This document shows positions 16,763 through 26,000 of a stretch of DNA of 64,000 nt, in pieces. Both the position numbers and the translations under genes were made by a program. The notes below the pieces were generated by a model, which saw nothing but the letters and a program-made list of their open reading frames with translations, ran no database searches and had not been told where the DNA came from. The first letter of the stretch is position 1, and each line of letters opens with the position of its first letter. Source of the stretch: UBA11574 sp963752565 (GTDB taxonomy: Bacteria; Desulfobacterota; Desulfobacteria; Desulfobacterales; UBA11574); NCBI GenBank assembly GCA_963752565.1, contig CAVVZC010000003.1:186001-250000 (forward strand), in the 5' to 3' direction.

Positions 16763-17428
16763 ATGGCAAAAAAATCGATACGGTCTAAAGATAAGGCCCG
16801 ATCTGCAAAAATTCAACACATATTAAAAACAACCTATCCTGATGTCAAAACACAGCTTCGAAATGCCAACCCCTTTGAACTTCTTGTGGCAACCATACTA
16901 TCTGCTCAATGTACGGATAAACAGGTTAATCGCGTAACAAAAGATCTGTTTAATCACCTAAAAACGCCTCAGGATTTTGCAAGTGCCTCCAACGAGACCA
17001 TTGAAGAGCTGATTCGATCCACCGGTTACTTCCGCAACAAGGCGAAGAATATCAAAAACTGCTCAAAAAGTCTTCTGGAAAAACATGATGGTCAGGTACC
17101 TCAATCTTTGGATGAGCTGGTAAAACTTCCCGGTGTGGGACGTAAAACCGCCAATGTGGTCCTTGGCAGTGCATTTAACATTCCGGGTATTGTTGTGGAC
17201 ACACATGTGGCAAGAATATCAAAAAGGCTCGGACTTACAAAGAGTAACAACCCGGTTAAAATTGAGTATGACCTGATGGAAATTATTCCCCGAGAAGAAT
17301 GGAACGCATTTTCTTTGCAATTGATCTATTTTGGAAGGGCGATATGTAAAGCGAGAAAGCCGGTGTGTCCCACCTGCCCGCTTTATGATCTGTGTGAGTT
17401 TCCCGATAAAATTTCCAAGCCGGGATAA
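16763..17428 (+). CDS. nth: endonuclease III
   Basis: Nth is a DNA glycosylase/AP lyase that removes oxidised pyrimidines. The 221-residue protein shows LSAQCTDKQVNRVT, the helix-hairpin-helix ELVKLPGVGRKTANVVLG with the catalytic lysine, the catalytic Asp in VDTHVARISKRLG and the 4Fe-4S motif C-x6-C-x2-C-x5-C (CKARKPVCPTCPLYDLC). An AAAAGGA ribosome site precedes the ATG. Complete. Confidence 0.97.
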   Translation: MAKKSIRSKDKARSAKIQHILKTTYPDVKTQLRNANPFELLVATILSAQCTDKQVNRVTKDLFNHLKTPQDFASASNETIEELIRSTGYFRNKAKNIKNCSKSLLEKHDGQVPQSLDELVKLPGVGRKTANVVLGSAFNIPGIVVDTHVARISKRLGLTKSNNPVKIEYDLMEIIPREEWNAFSLQLIYFGRAICKARKPVCPTCPLYDLCEFPDKISKPG

Positions 17429-17455
17429 GCAGGTGCAGCAGGCCGGAAGTTTTTT

Positions 17456-19012
17456 TTACGATTTTCGGTCCAGGACTTCCCGGATTATTCCTGAAATTTC
17501 TGCAATACGAACCGGCTTACCAATTAATGCGCCGATCCCCAAATGCCTGGTATTATCTTCCGTTATTTTTTCATTGAATCCGGTACATAAAATAATCGGA
17601 ATATCGGGCTGGATGAGACGCAATTCCCTAATCAACTCCATCCCTGTCATTTTAGGCATGGTTTGGTCGGTAATCACCAGATCAAACGTTTTAGACGCCT
17701 TTTGGAATGCCTCTAAAGCTTTAACGCCATTTAACGTTGAAATGACTTGATAGCCGAGTCTTTCCAGCATTAAATGCATCATTTCAAGCACATCTTCTTC
17801 ATCATCAACCAGCAAAATCGTTTCATTACCTAGAAGTATATGCGCTTCAGTGGATATTTCAGAAATGTTGTCGGATTGGGTATCGATCAGAGGCAGATAA
17901 ACATCAATTGTTGTCCCCTGATCCGGGCCAGAGGAAATGCAAATAATCCCTTTATAGCTTCGGATAATTTCATGTACAATATTGAGCCCCATGCTGGAAG
18001 CTTCATTCCGGTCATTGGTTCGATATTGTAGATCGAAAATGTGCTCGACTTCAGTTTGCTCGAGGCCGGGGCCTGTATCTTTAACCGTCAGCTTCAGGTA
18101 ACATCCAGGGCTTAGATCAATTTCAAAGGATAGATCGCTGGGAGCCAGATCCACTTCTTGGAGAGTGATTTCCAGTTCACCACCTTTTTCTTCCATAACC
18201 TGATATGCATTGGTACAAAGGTTCATCAGCACTTGCTGAATCTCAGATGGATCGGCCGCCACAGGGCCGCAGGTATTGTCTATTTCATGACGCATTTCGA
18301 TGGTCGACGGCAGCGACGCCCTTAACAGCTTCAGTGTTTCTTTTATAATATATTGAATCTTTAAGGGCTTTCTCTTCTGACCCCCTTTCGTGCTGAAACT
18401 CTGAATCTGCTGAATCAGGTCTTTAGCCCGATCAGCAGCTTTAAGGACAGATGCCAGATTTTTTCTGGTTTTACTGTGTTCAGGTACATCATACATACAC
18501 ATCTCGGTGTATCCGATAATTGGAAAGAGAATATTGTTAAATTCGTGTGCGATTGCCCCCGCCAGGGTCCCAATGGATTCTATTTTTTGGGCCTGTTGAA
18601 GCTGCTTTTTAAGTTCGGCTTTTTCTTTCTCCAGTGCACTGATTCGCAATACCATATTGATCTGAACCGCCAGCTCTGCTTTGTCTATGGGCTTCCCCAG
18701 GAAAGCCACCGCCCCGGCCTTCAATCCCTTAACATAACTATTGGGATCGGATTGGATATCGGTCATCAAAAGAATCGGGATGTGTTTTGTTTTTTCCTCG
18801 GATTTAAGTTTCTTGCATATCTCGTATCGGTCTATTTCTCCTATTTCAAGATCCAAAAGAACCATTTCCGGAGACTCGGCCTTTGTGCTCTCAATCCCTG
18901 CAATTCCTGATTGGGCAGGAATAACAAGACAATCAGGAATTAAATCCTCCAAAAATGTTGACATCGTATTCAGATCGTCATTTTTATTACTAATCACCAA
19001 TATCTTTTTCAT
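17456..19012 (-). CDS. hybrid sensor kinase, REC-HisKA-HATPase-REC
   Basis: A 518-residue cytosolic two-component protein with no membrane segment. An N-terminal receiver (phosphoacceptor Asp in MVLLDLEIGE near residue 55) is followed by a short coiled coil, a dimerisation/phosphoacceptor domain (His in AGAIAHEFNNILFP near residue 155), an ATPase domain (N box NLCTNAYQVM, G box VKDTGPGLE) and a C-terminal receiver (DDEEDVLEMM, Asp in LVITDQTMPKMTG, Lys in IGKPVR). It probably relays phosphate between receivers; no DNA-binding output is present and no partner gene lies next to it. It converges with nth. Confidence 0.92.
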   Translation of the reverse strand: MKKILVISNKNDDLNTMSTFLEDLIPDCLVIPAQSGIAGIESTKAESPEMVLLDLEIGEIDRYEICKKLKSEEKTKHIPILLMTDIQSDPNSYVKGLKAGAVAFLGKPIDKAELAVQINMVLRISALEKEKAELKKQLQQAQKIESIGTLAGAIAHEFNNILFPIIGYTEMCMYDVPEHSKTRKNLASVLKAADRAKDLIQQIQSFSTKGGQKRKPLKIQYIIKETLKLLRASLPSTIEMRHEIDNTCGPVAADPSEIQQVLMNLCTNAYQVMEEKGGELEITLQEVDLAPSDLSFEIDLSPGCYLKLTVKDTGPGLEQTEVEHIFDLQYRTNDRNEASSMGLNIVHEIIRSYKGIICISSGPDQGTTIDVYLPLIDTQSDNISEISTEAHILLGNETILLVDDEEDVLEMMHLMLERLGYQVISTLNGVKALEAFQKASKTFDLVITDQTMPKMTGMELIRELRLIQPDIPIILCTGFNEKITEDNTRHLGIGALIGKPVRIAEISGIIREVLDRKS

Positions 19013-19072
19013 AGGTCACCATAGTTTTCAAATAGCGTTTTATAAAGGGTCACATCGATTCCTGCCGTTTTG

Positions 19073-20245
19073 TTAAAAAACATCCTTTTTGGCAAACGAT
19101 TTTATCTGGTTATTTGTATAACCGAGTTCCTTTAGGATTGAAACGGTACTTTCTCCAAAGCCCACCGGAAGCGTTCGAATCGAACCTGGTGTTTCGCTCA
19201 GCTTGATCGGCGTCCCAAGGGTTGCGGTCTCTTTCCCGTTTTTTTGACTCATGCCCACAACCATTTCTCTTTCCCGAAAAAAGGGGTCCTCCAGCACTTC
19301 ATTAAGCGTTTGAATTCGTCCCCAGCACACATCAAGATCTGCGAGTTCGGTTTCCCACTGGTCAAGCGTTTTTTTCTTAAACGTTCTGCGCATAAAACGT
19401 ATGATCTCTTCCCGTCGTTTTTCGTCATACTGGAGTGGCGCATACTCCGGAACTCCCAGGTGATCACAAAGATTTCTCCAGAAACGATTTTCTACAGCAC
19501 CGATGGAAATGTATCGCCCATCGGCGGTTTCATAGGTGTTATAAAAAGCGTACCTGTGGGAAAGCATTGATTCACCGCGTTTGGGGGATTCTCCTGTGCG
19601 TTGATGTAAAAAAAGGGCCAGTGATAAAAAGCTTACCATTCCGTCTGTCATGGAAATATCGATATGTTGACCTTTACCGCTCCTTTCCCTGGCCCACAGC
19701 GCCAGAAGGGTTCCAATGGCGGCGTTCATTCCTCCCCCAGCAATGTCCGCAATTTGGACACCCGGAATGGATGGTGGGCGATCCGGTTCGCCCATAAGAT
19801 CAAGAACACCCGAACACCCCAGAAAATTCACATCGTGTCCGGCTCGATTCCGGTACGATCCGCTTTGACCGTATCCTGTAATGGAACAGTAAATAATTTT
19901 TGGATTGATGTTACGAACCGTATCATAGTCAATTCCGAGTCTGTGAACAACCCCTGGCCGAAACCCCTCCAGCAAGACATCTGCTTTATTGACCAAACGG
20001 AAAAAAATCTCTTTGCCTTCCTGGGTTTTCAAGTTTAAGGACATGTGCTCTTTATTTCGATTAACCTCGGAAATGAAGAGGTCGTCAGACAAAAAACGTT
20101 TGTCTTCCACCGAAATCACACGTGCACCATGGTCTGCCAGGATCATGGAACAAAACGGTCCGGGCAGCAAACGGGACAGATCCAGAACCAAAATTCCGGA
20201 CAAAGCGCCTTTATTTGCTGCATTTTTATTTTCTATAGATTTCAT
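19073..20245 (-). CDS. CaiB/BaiF-family (type III) CoA-transferase
   Basis: A 390-residue protein of the family that moves CoA between carboxylates or racemises 2-methylacyl-CoA. It shows LVLDLSRLLPGPFCSMILAD at the start, VISVEDKR, the catalytic Asp region QIADIAGGGMNAA near residue 170 and GESMLSHRYAFYNTYETADG. The length fits alpha-methylacyl-CoA racemase-like members. Only eight bases separate it from the DUF3108 gene. Substrate not deducible. It is distinct from the two CoA-transferases at 47.9-50.8 kb. Confidence 0.88.
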   Translation of the reverse strand: MKSIENKNAANKGALSGILVLDLSRLLPGPFCSMILADHGARVISVEDKRFLSDDLFISEVNRNKEHMSLNLKTQEGKEIFFRLVNKADVLLEGFRPGVVHRLGIDYDTVRNINPKIIYCSITGYGQSGSYRNRAGHDVNFLGCSGVLDLMGEPDRPPSIPGVQIADIAGGGMNAAIGTLLALWARERSGKGQHIDISMTDGMVSFLSLALFLHQRTGESPKRGESMLSHRYAFYNTYETADGRYISIGAVENRFWRNLCDHLGVPEYAPLQYDEKRREEIIRFMRRTFKKKTLDQWETELADLDVCWGRIQTLNEVLEDPFFREREMVVGMSQKNGKETATLGTPIKLSETPGSIRTLPVGFGESTVSILKELGYTNNQIKSFAKKDVF

Positions 20246-20253
20246 TTTTCATC

Positions 20254-21069
20254 TCATTTTAAACCTGTAGCTGATACAAGCTCTCCCGAAAAGCTTCCGA
20301 CAACAACTTTACTCTTTATTTTTACTGGAATTCTTCGTTTATCCGCAGTGACCCACAATTGAATTTTAGCGTTCTTGCTTTTTTCAAATACACCACCAAT
20401 ATGTTTCAGTTCGGGTTCTATGAGATACGTGTCGTATGTACCACTTTTCAGTTTAAGTGTTTCCCTTCTAATGACAGAAAGCTTACCGATGATACATTTC
20501 TTTCCATCCGTGACCGGACGCTCGATTTTTGATTTTTCTTGAAAATCAAAAAGACGAACAAAATAAAACGCGGATAATGGATCAAATGATCCAGCCAGTA
20601 TGTCAATGGGCGGCCGTTTATCTTTAAAGTTGGTATATTGGGCCTTGTTATTCTTCCAATCGAAATTCACAACAACATCCCTGTGGGTTTTTCCTTCGTG
20701 CTGCTTTTTTTTATACAGCATCGAATGGGTCATTTTAGTGTTTGCATAGGCATCTATTTTGTCCCGCACCTTATAGAGGGCATCGATAAAGGCATTTGAT
20801 TTTGCCGTCAGTGAAAAATGGTATGCTTTAACACCATCAATGGTTTCCATGGAAAGCACCTCAAGAACGCCCTCACCAGCCGGTATAATCGTCCATTTAA
20901 GAAGAAACGTCAGTTTTTCACCCGGATAAAAAGGAAAATCTTTCTCACCGGCTTTAACGCAGGGACTTGAACCCAAAATCGCAAAGATTGCGATGGTGAT
21001 GAATGTGATAGACACCCAGACTTTCATTCGGATATTTAAACCTAAATTGAGGGTGTCAAATTGCGCCAT
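20254..21069 (-). CDS. DUF3108 domain protein, secreted
   Basis: A 271-residue protein with an N-terminal hydrophobic segment (WVSITFITIAIFAILGSSPC) that looks like a signal or lipoprotein-type leader. The body is beta-rich with FPFYPGEKLTFLLKWTIIPAG, typical of DUF3108 envelope proteins. Function unknown; an outer-membrane or periplasmic role is inferred. The start may be the internal ATG at MKVWVSIT, which would put the signal at the N-terminus. It precedes the CoA-transferase gene. Confidence 0.78.
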   Translation of the reverse strand: MAQFDTLNLGLNIRMKVWVSITFITIAIFAILGSSPCVKAGEKDFPFYPGEKLTFLLKWTIIPAGEGVLEVLSMETIDGVKAYHFSLTAKSNAFIDALYKVRDKIDAYANTKMTHSMLYKKKQHEGKTHRDVVVNFDWKNNKAQYTNFKDKRPPIDILAGSFDPLSAFYFVRLFDFQEKSKIERPVTDGKKCIIGKLSVIRRETLKLKSGTYDTYLIEPELKHIGGVFEKSKNAKIQLWVTADKRRIPVKIKSKVVVGSFSGELVSATGLK

Positions 21070-21162
21070 TTTATTATAAATCTAATATCAATAGGAGGTT
21101 ATATTACTATAAAGCATTAAACATTATCACCAATTCGGCAGACGGAATCTAAATTATATGGT

Positions 21163-21292
21163 CACAATTTGAAACCCTTCGGGCTTGCCGAGTTTATTCC
21201 GCCATGGCGGGACGGCTGCACGTCTCATGCTTTGCATCTCCCCGCCGGGACGGGATCTTGCGACCGGCAAACTCGACAATCGCTCAACCTAT
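21163..21292. repeat. dispersed palindromic repeat R, long form
   Basis: Bounded by CACAATTTGAAAC on the left and ATCGCTCAACCTATG on the right, with inner arms CTTCGGGCTTGCCGAGTTT and AAACTCGACAATC. The reverse of this unit is recognisable at 53805-53968. It lies in the gap upstream of the DUF3108 gene and downstream of the HD gene. No ORF. Confidence 0.7.
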
Positions 21293-21314
21293 GTTATAAT
21301 ATATGAACACACGA

Positions 21315-22073
21315 TTATAATAAATGCGCAAACTCTGTCTGAATAACATCAAACAGTTCCTCGCCGATGGCAAGCCCGAGATCGATAAACTGGGGACCGT
21401 ATTTTTTACCGGTATTCGTCCGGAATGTGTTCTTTATTTTGACAAGTTTTTCCATTCCTTCTGGATAAAGATCCATAAATTCGGCAACAGGAATGTTAAA
21501 AAAGGATACCATGGCCCATATCGTATCTGTAAAGTTGTCAGGCCCCCACCGGAATTTATCAGCATCATAAAGGCAGTCGGATACAAGCCCACCTTCAGAG
21601 GTGCTTGCTTTTACAGTTTTTTTAAAGGCTTCATGGTTGCGAATCGCCAGGCAGATATCATCGACTTCATGGGATTTAAAGGGAAAGATTTGAAGAACTT
21701 GCCTTGCATAGACAGCCCCTTTAACTGCATGATCTTCATGTTTCCGCTGAATATCATGGAGAAGACCGGCACATTGGGCAATGATGACTCTCTGGTTGAT
21801 AAAATTGTCGGAGCGTCCGGCAAGCTTATTCTCAATAATTATTAAAGCACCTGCATCAATCGCTACTTTTAACGCGTGTTTAATGCCGTGTCCAAAATTA
21901 TTTTTTAAGTGCTTGGCAACAAATGATCGTAATTTTTCGATGAACGGATTTGTCTCAAGATATTGTAGGGACAATTCATTTGCTAGAGAATGGTCTTGAT
22001 AAAAATCAGGGAATGGATACTGAGAAACAATTTGGCGGGCTCGTTGGCGAATACGAGAATAAATAATTTCCAT
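21315..22073 (-). CDS. HD-domain metal-dependent phosphohydrolase
   Basis: A 252-residue protein with HD-domain residues: the first His in FGHGIKHALKVA near residue 65, the HD pair in CAGLLHDIQRKHEDHAVKG near residue 110 and a later His in IRNHEAF. Such proteins hydrolyse nucleotides or other phosphoesters; the substrate cannot be told. No sensor domain or membrane segment is seen. It stands alone between repeats. Confidence 0.8.
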   Translation of the reverse strand: MEIIYSRIRQRARQIVSQYPFPDFYQDHSLANELSLQYLETNPFIEKLRSFVAKHLKNNFGHGIKHALKVAIDAGALIIIENKLAGRSDNFINQRVIIAQCAGLLHDIQRKHEDHAVKGAVYARQVLQIFPFKSHEVDDICLAIRNHEAFKKTVKASTSEGGLVSDCLYDADKFRWGPDNFTDTIWAMVSFFNIPVAEFMDLYPEGMEKLVKIKNTFRTNTGKKYGPQFIDLGLAIGEELFDVIQTEFAHLL

Positions 22074-22272
22074 ATTGTCCGATGCGTTGAAAAATTATTT
22101 TTTTGACCTTTTGAATAAGAAAATCTCATCTAAATTCAGATGTTTTTGTTTAAAAACTGAATTTCTGATGAACGCGGTAAAATTCTCGACATATCCGTGG
22201 TTATGCCTTCAGTTTTTGCAAACCTCTATGCATCAAGATCTTACCACATTTCTTTGCAAAAAATCGCTCAAC

Positions 22273-22767
22273 TTACGTTGAAGTCAAAGAAAAAAGTTTG
22301 CCGCAAACCTTCCATTGGCCGTCTTCTTTAATGACACGAATGATCTCATCAACCTCATGAGTTGAGCCAATGTCAAATAGTTTGGCAACAACCGGGTAAA
22401 CAGAATTTATCGCAACCCTTATTTTACCGGTTATTCGGATTTGAGCTTCGGTATCATTTTTTGAAATGGTTTCGGTTTCTATGTGATAAAGCTTATTTTT
22501 TAATAAATTAATATCAAAACCACGCTCTCTAGCTGTTTTGGCAGCGAAATACAGATATTCATCGACCACATCGACATCCTCAGAAGCGAGCTGTTTTTTA
22601 CAGATTTTTTTTGTCATTGATTTGTCAAGCTCAAAATATGCTTTGCTAAATTCTACAACAGCTTTGTTCGGCGAATCTATGGCATCTGCCACAGAAAAAA
22701 TTAGCTGTACCACAAACCCGATGACTATAACCAGAATGATACCTACGCTTCTGCTTAACAGGACCAT
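22273..22767 (-). CDS. hypothetical membrane-anchored or secreted protein
   Basis: A 164-residue protein with one N-terminal hydrophobic helix (VGIILVIVIGFVVQLIFSVA) and a soluble domain ending GQWKVCGKLFSLTST. The second half (DTEAQIRITGKIRVAINSVY, then VIKEDGQWKV) resembles the NTF2-like or DUF4878-type lipoprotein pattern in which a helical start is followed by a curved sheet; this is a shape argument only. A GGAGGT ribosome site precedes the ATG. Function unknown. Confidence 0.6.
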   Translation of the reverse strand: MVLLSRSVGIILVIVIGFVVQLIFSVADAIDSPNKAVVEFSKAYFELDKSMTKKICKKQLASEDVDVVDEYLYFAAKTARERGFDINLLKNKLYHIETETISKNDTEAQIRITGKIRVAINSVYPVVAKLFDIGSTHEVDEIIRVIKEDGQWKVCGKLFSLTST

Positions 22768-23087
22768 CTAATTTACCTCCTTTTATTCATTTATTAGAGA
22801 CTTAAGTATGTTCAAGATAACAATATAAACCTCTAAAGATATTACATTTTGAATATAACGGCACAATTTGAAACACTCAATTTAAGTTAAAAAATGTCTG
22901 ATACCATGGAATAAATCTGGAAACAAGGATAAATTGGCTGATTCATTTTTGGTGGTAAAAGAAGACTTTTTCTTTGACAGATGAGTCAGTTTTTTTTATA
23001 TTCCAAATTTAATCTGGGTATTATTTTAAAGCTACGTTGGTCGTTTCATAGCAAATCTATTTTCCTTCTTGGGGTTATTGGAATTCC
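22768..23087. other. intergenic region with short repeat
   Basis: 320 bases between divergent genes. At 22864-22888 it contains the core-less repeat R form AATTTGAAACACTCAATTTA. The rest is AT-rich and should hold promoters for both neighbours, but no clear -35/-10 pair stands out. Confidence 0.4.
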
Positions 23088-26000
23088 ATGGATTATGAAG
23101 GTTCAAAGAGGCCGTCGCATCAGAAAAAGTCCAACGGTAAGCTAACGTCGTTAGGACTGTGTCTCGGGGCTTCTACAGTTTCCATCGTTCAGATGGAGCA
23201 AAACCAGAATCCCAAGACATACAATCCGACAAAGCGTAATAACAATCCCCGAATTATAAAAAGCTCACTCTATCCTCATGAAGGAGACCCCAAAAGGACC
23301 CTTCTTCGCCTTATCAACGGTTTTGATCTGAATGAATTCGATAGAATTGTCGCTACCGGCAGGCGATTCCGCTCGTTTGTCAATCTTACTTCAATACCCG
23401 AACCTGAAGCAGTGGAATATGCCTACCGGTATATCAAGCCGGCAGATATTCTCTGTCCGGCGGTTGTCTCTGCCGGCGGAGAGACGTTTATGGTGTATGT
23501 TCTGAACCGTTTCGGTCAGATTTCCAATGTTCTTACAGGTAATAAATGTGCATCCGGAACCGGTGAATTTTTTCTCCAGCAACTGCGCCGAATGGATGTG
23601 ACGCTGGAAGAAGCTGCCCAGTGGGCTGCTACAACCGAACCGTATCCCGTCTCCGGACGTTGTTCGGTTTTTTGCAAGTCCGATTGTACCCATGCCACCA
23701 ATAAAGGTGTTCCTAAATCAAAAGTCACCGCCGGCCTCTGCCGAATGATGGCCAATAAAATCTTGGAGCTTTTAAAAAAGGTGGAAAGAAAGAACATTAT
23801 AATCACCGGAGGAGCAGCGCGCAATCACATGATGATCGAGCGTTTGCGTGAGGAAATTCCCGGATTGATCGTTCCGGACGAAGCCCCCTATTTTGAAGCA
23901 CTGGGAGCCGCCCTCTGGGGACTGGAATACGAAACAAACACCTTAACCGGCGTATCAGAGTTGTTAAGCACCGGCGTTTCATCATTTGACACATTGCCAT
24001 CCTTAAAGGATTTCAACCACATGGTGGAATTCAAAACCATTGAAAAGGGAGAAATCCATCCCGGCGACACCTGCATCCTGGGCCTTGATGTCGGTTCAAC
24101 CACCACCAAGGCCATTCTACTGCGAAAATCGGATGATGCATTGCTTGCCTCTGTTTATCTTCGTACCAGCGGAGATCCGGTTGGCGCTTCCAGGCAGTGT
24201 TACCGTGCCATCCTTGACCAGGTAAAGCAAAAGGTTCATCCTTCTGAAATATCCATAGAAGGTTTAGGCGTCTGCGGTTCCGGCAGACAGATTGCCGGAC
24301 TGCATGCGCTCACGGATAGTGTGATCAACGAAATCATCGCCCACGCAGCTGCCGCCGTTCATTTTGATCCCCAAGTGGACACCATCTTTGAAATCGGGGG
24401 ACAGGACGCCAAGTACACTTATATTACCAATTCAGTGGCTTCAGATTATGCCATGAATGAAGCCTGTTCAGCAGGTACCGGTTCTTTTTTGGAAGAATCC
24501 GCCCATGAAACGCTGGGAGTGGCCATGGAGGATATTGCAGATATCGCTCTCAAAGGTAAACATCCGCCAAACTTCAACGACCAGTGTGCCGCATTCATCA
24601 CCTCTGATATAAAGAATGCCATTCATGAAGGGATCGAACATGAAAATATCGTTGCCGGACTGGTCTATTCCATCTCCATGAATTACTCAAACCGTGTCAA
24701 GGGGAACCGGCCGGTGGGAGAGAAAGTGTTTATGCAAGGCGGTGTTTGTTACAACCGGGCAATTCCAATGGCCATGGCGTCTCTGGTGGGAAAACCGATC
24801 ATTGTCCCCCCAGAACCCGGGCTCATGGGCGCCTATGGTGTGGCACTGGAAGTCAAAAAGCGAATTGAAAATGGCCTGTTACAAAAAAAGCACTTTGATC
24901 TGGAAGTTTTAATGAATCGGCAGGTAAACTATGGGAAATCATTTATTTGCAAAGGAGGAAAAGAAAAGTGTGACCGCCGATGTAACATCGCCATAATAGA
25001 GCTTGAGGGTAACACGTACCCATTTGGCGGCGCCTGTAATCGGTATTACAATTTGCGTCATAATATAAGATACAATGTTAAAAAATTGGATTTGGTGCGG
25101 GTACGACAGCGACTTGTCTTTGAAAAGTATGGTGCTCAATCTGTTTTCGATGCTGATCAGGATTTGCCCAGGAAAAAAAGAAAGAAAACCCAAAAAAGAA
25201 TTGGTATCAATAGAAGTTTTTTGGTCAACACGTATAACCCTCTTTATTCAACATTTTTTGCTAAACTCGGATTTGAAATTGTTGTTCCGGATTCCTACAC
25301 TCAAAAGGGAATTGACCAGAAAAATGCTTCTTTTTGCTATCCGGCGGAACTTACTCACGGTTTTTTTCACACCCTAATTGAAATGAAAAACCCTCCGGAA
25401 TATATTTTCCTGCCCCATTTCAAGGCCCTTCCAATCTCGGATGGCAACTCCAGTTCACAGGTCTGTCCTTTTGTCCAAGGGGAAGCTTACTATCTTCAAG
25501 CCGCATTTAGCCAAAAACTCAATGAATTAAAAACCAAAGGAACAAAAATTCTAACCCCGCTTCTTGATCTGACGATGGGTTTGGAGGAAGCCAGAACGCC
25601 ATTGATAGAAACGGCTGTTCAAATGGGTGTCAGGCGAAAAGCTGCAATATCTGCGTTTAAAGCTGCCGTGAAACGACAAGTGGCATGTATGGCTGAAATG
25701 AGTCACATCGGGAAAAAAATGCTGCAACAACTCGAATCCGACCCAAATCAGATCGCTGTCGTGATTTTTGGTCGACCGTACAACGGATTTGTTGAAGAAG
25801 CGCACATGGGGATTCCCCACAAACTCGCATCAAGAGGCATCCTTGTCATTCCTTTTGATTTTCTTTTATTTAACCATGAAAAATCAAAGCGCCATATGTA
25901 CTGGGGGATGGGTCAGCGTATCCTCCAAGTTTCCAGAATGGTTAAAAAACATCCTCAACTTTTTGGCACTTTTGTTACCAATTTTTCCTGTGGCCCGGAT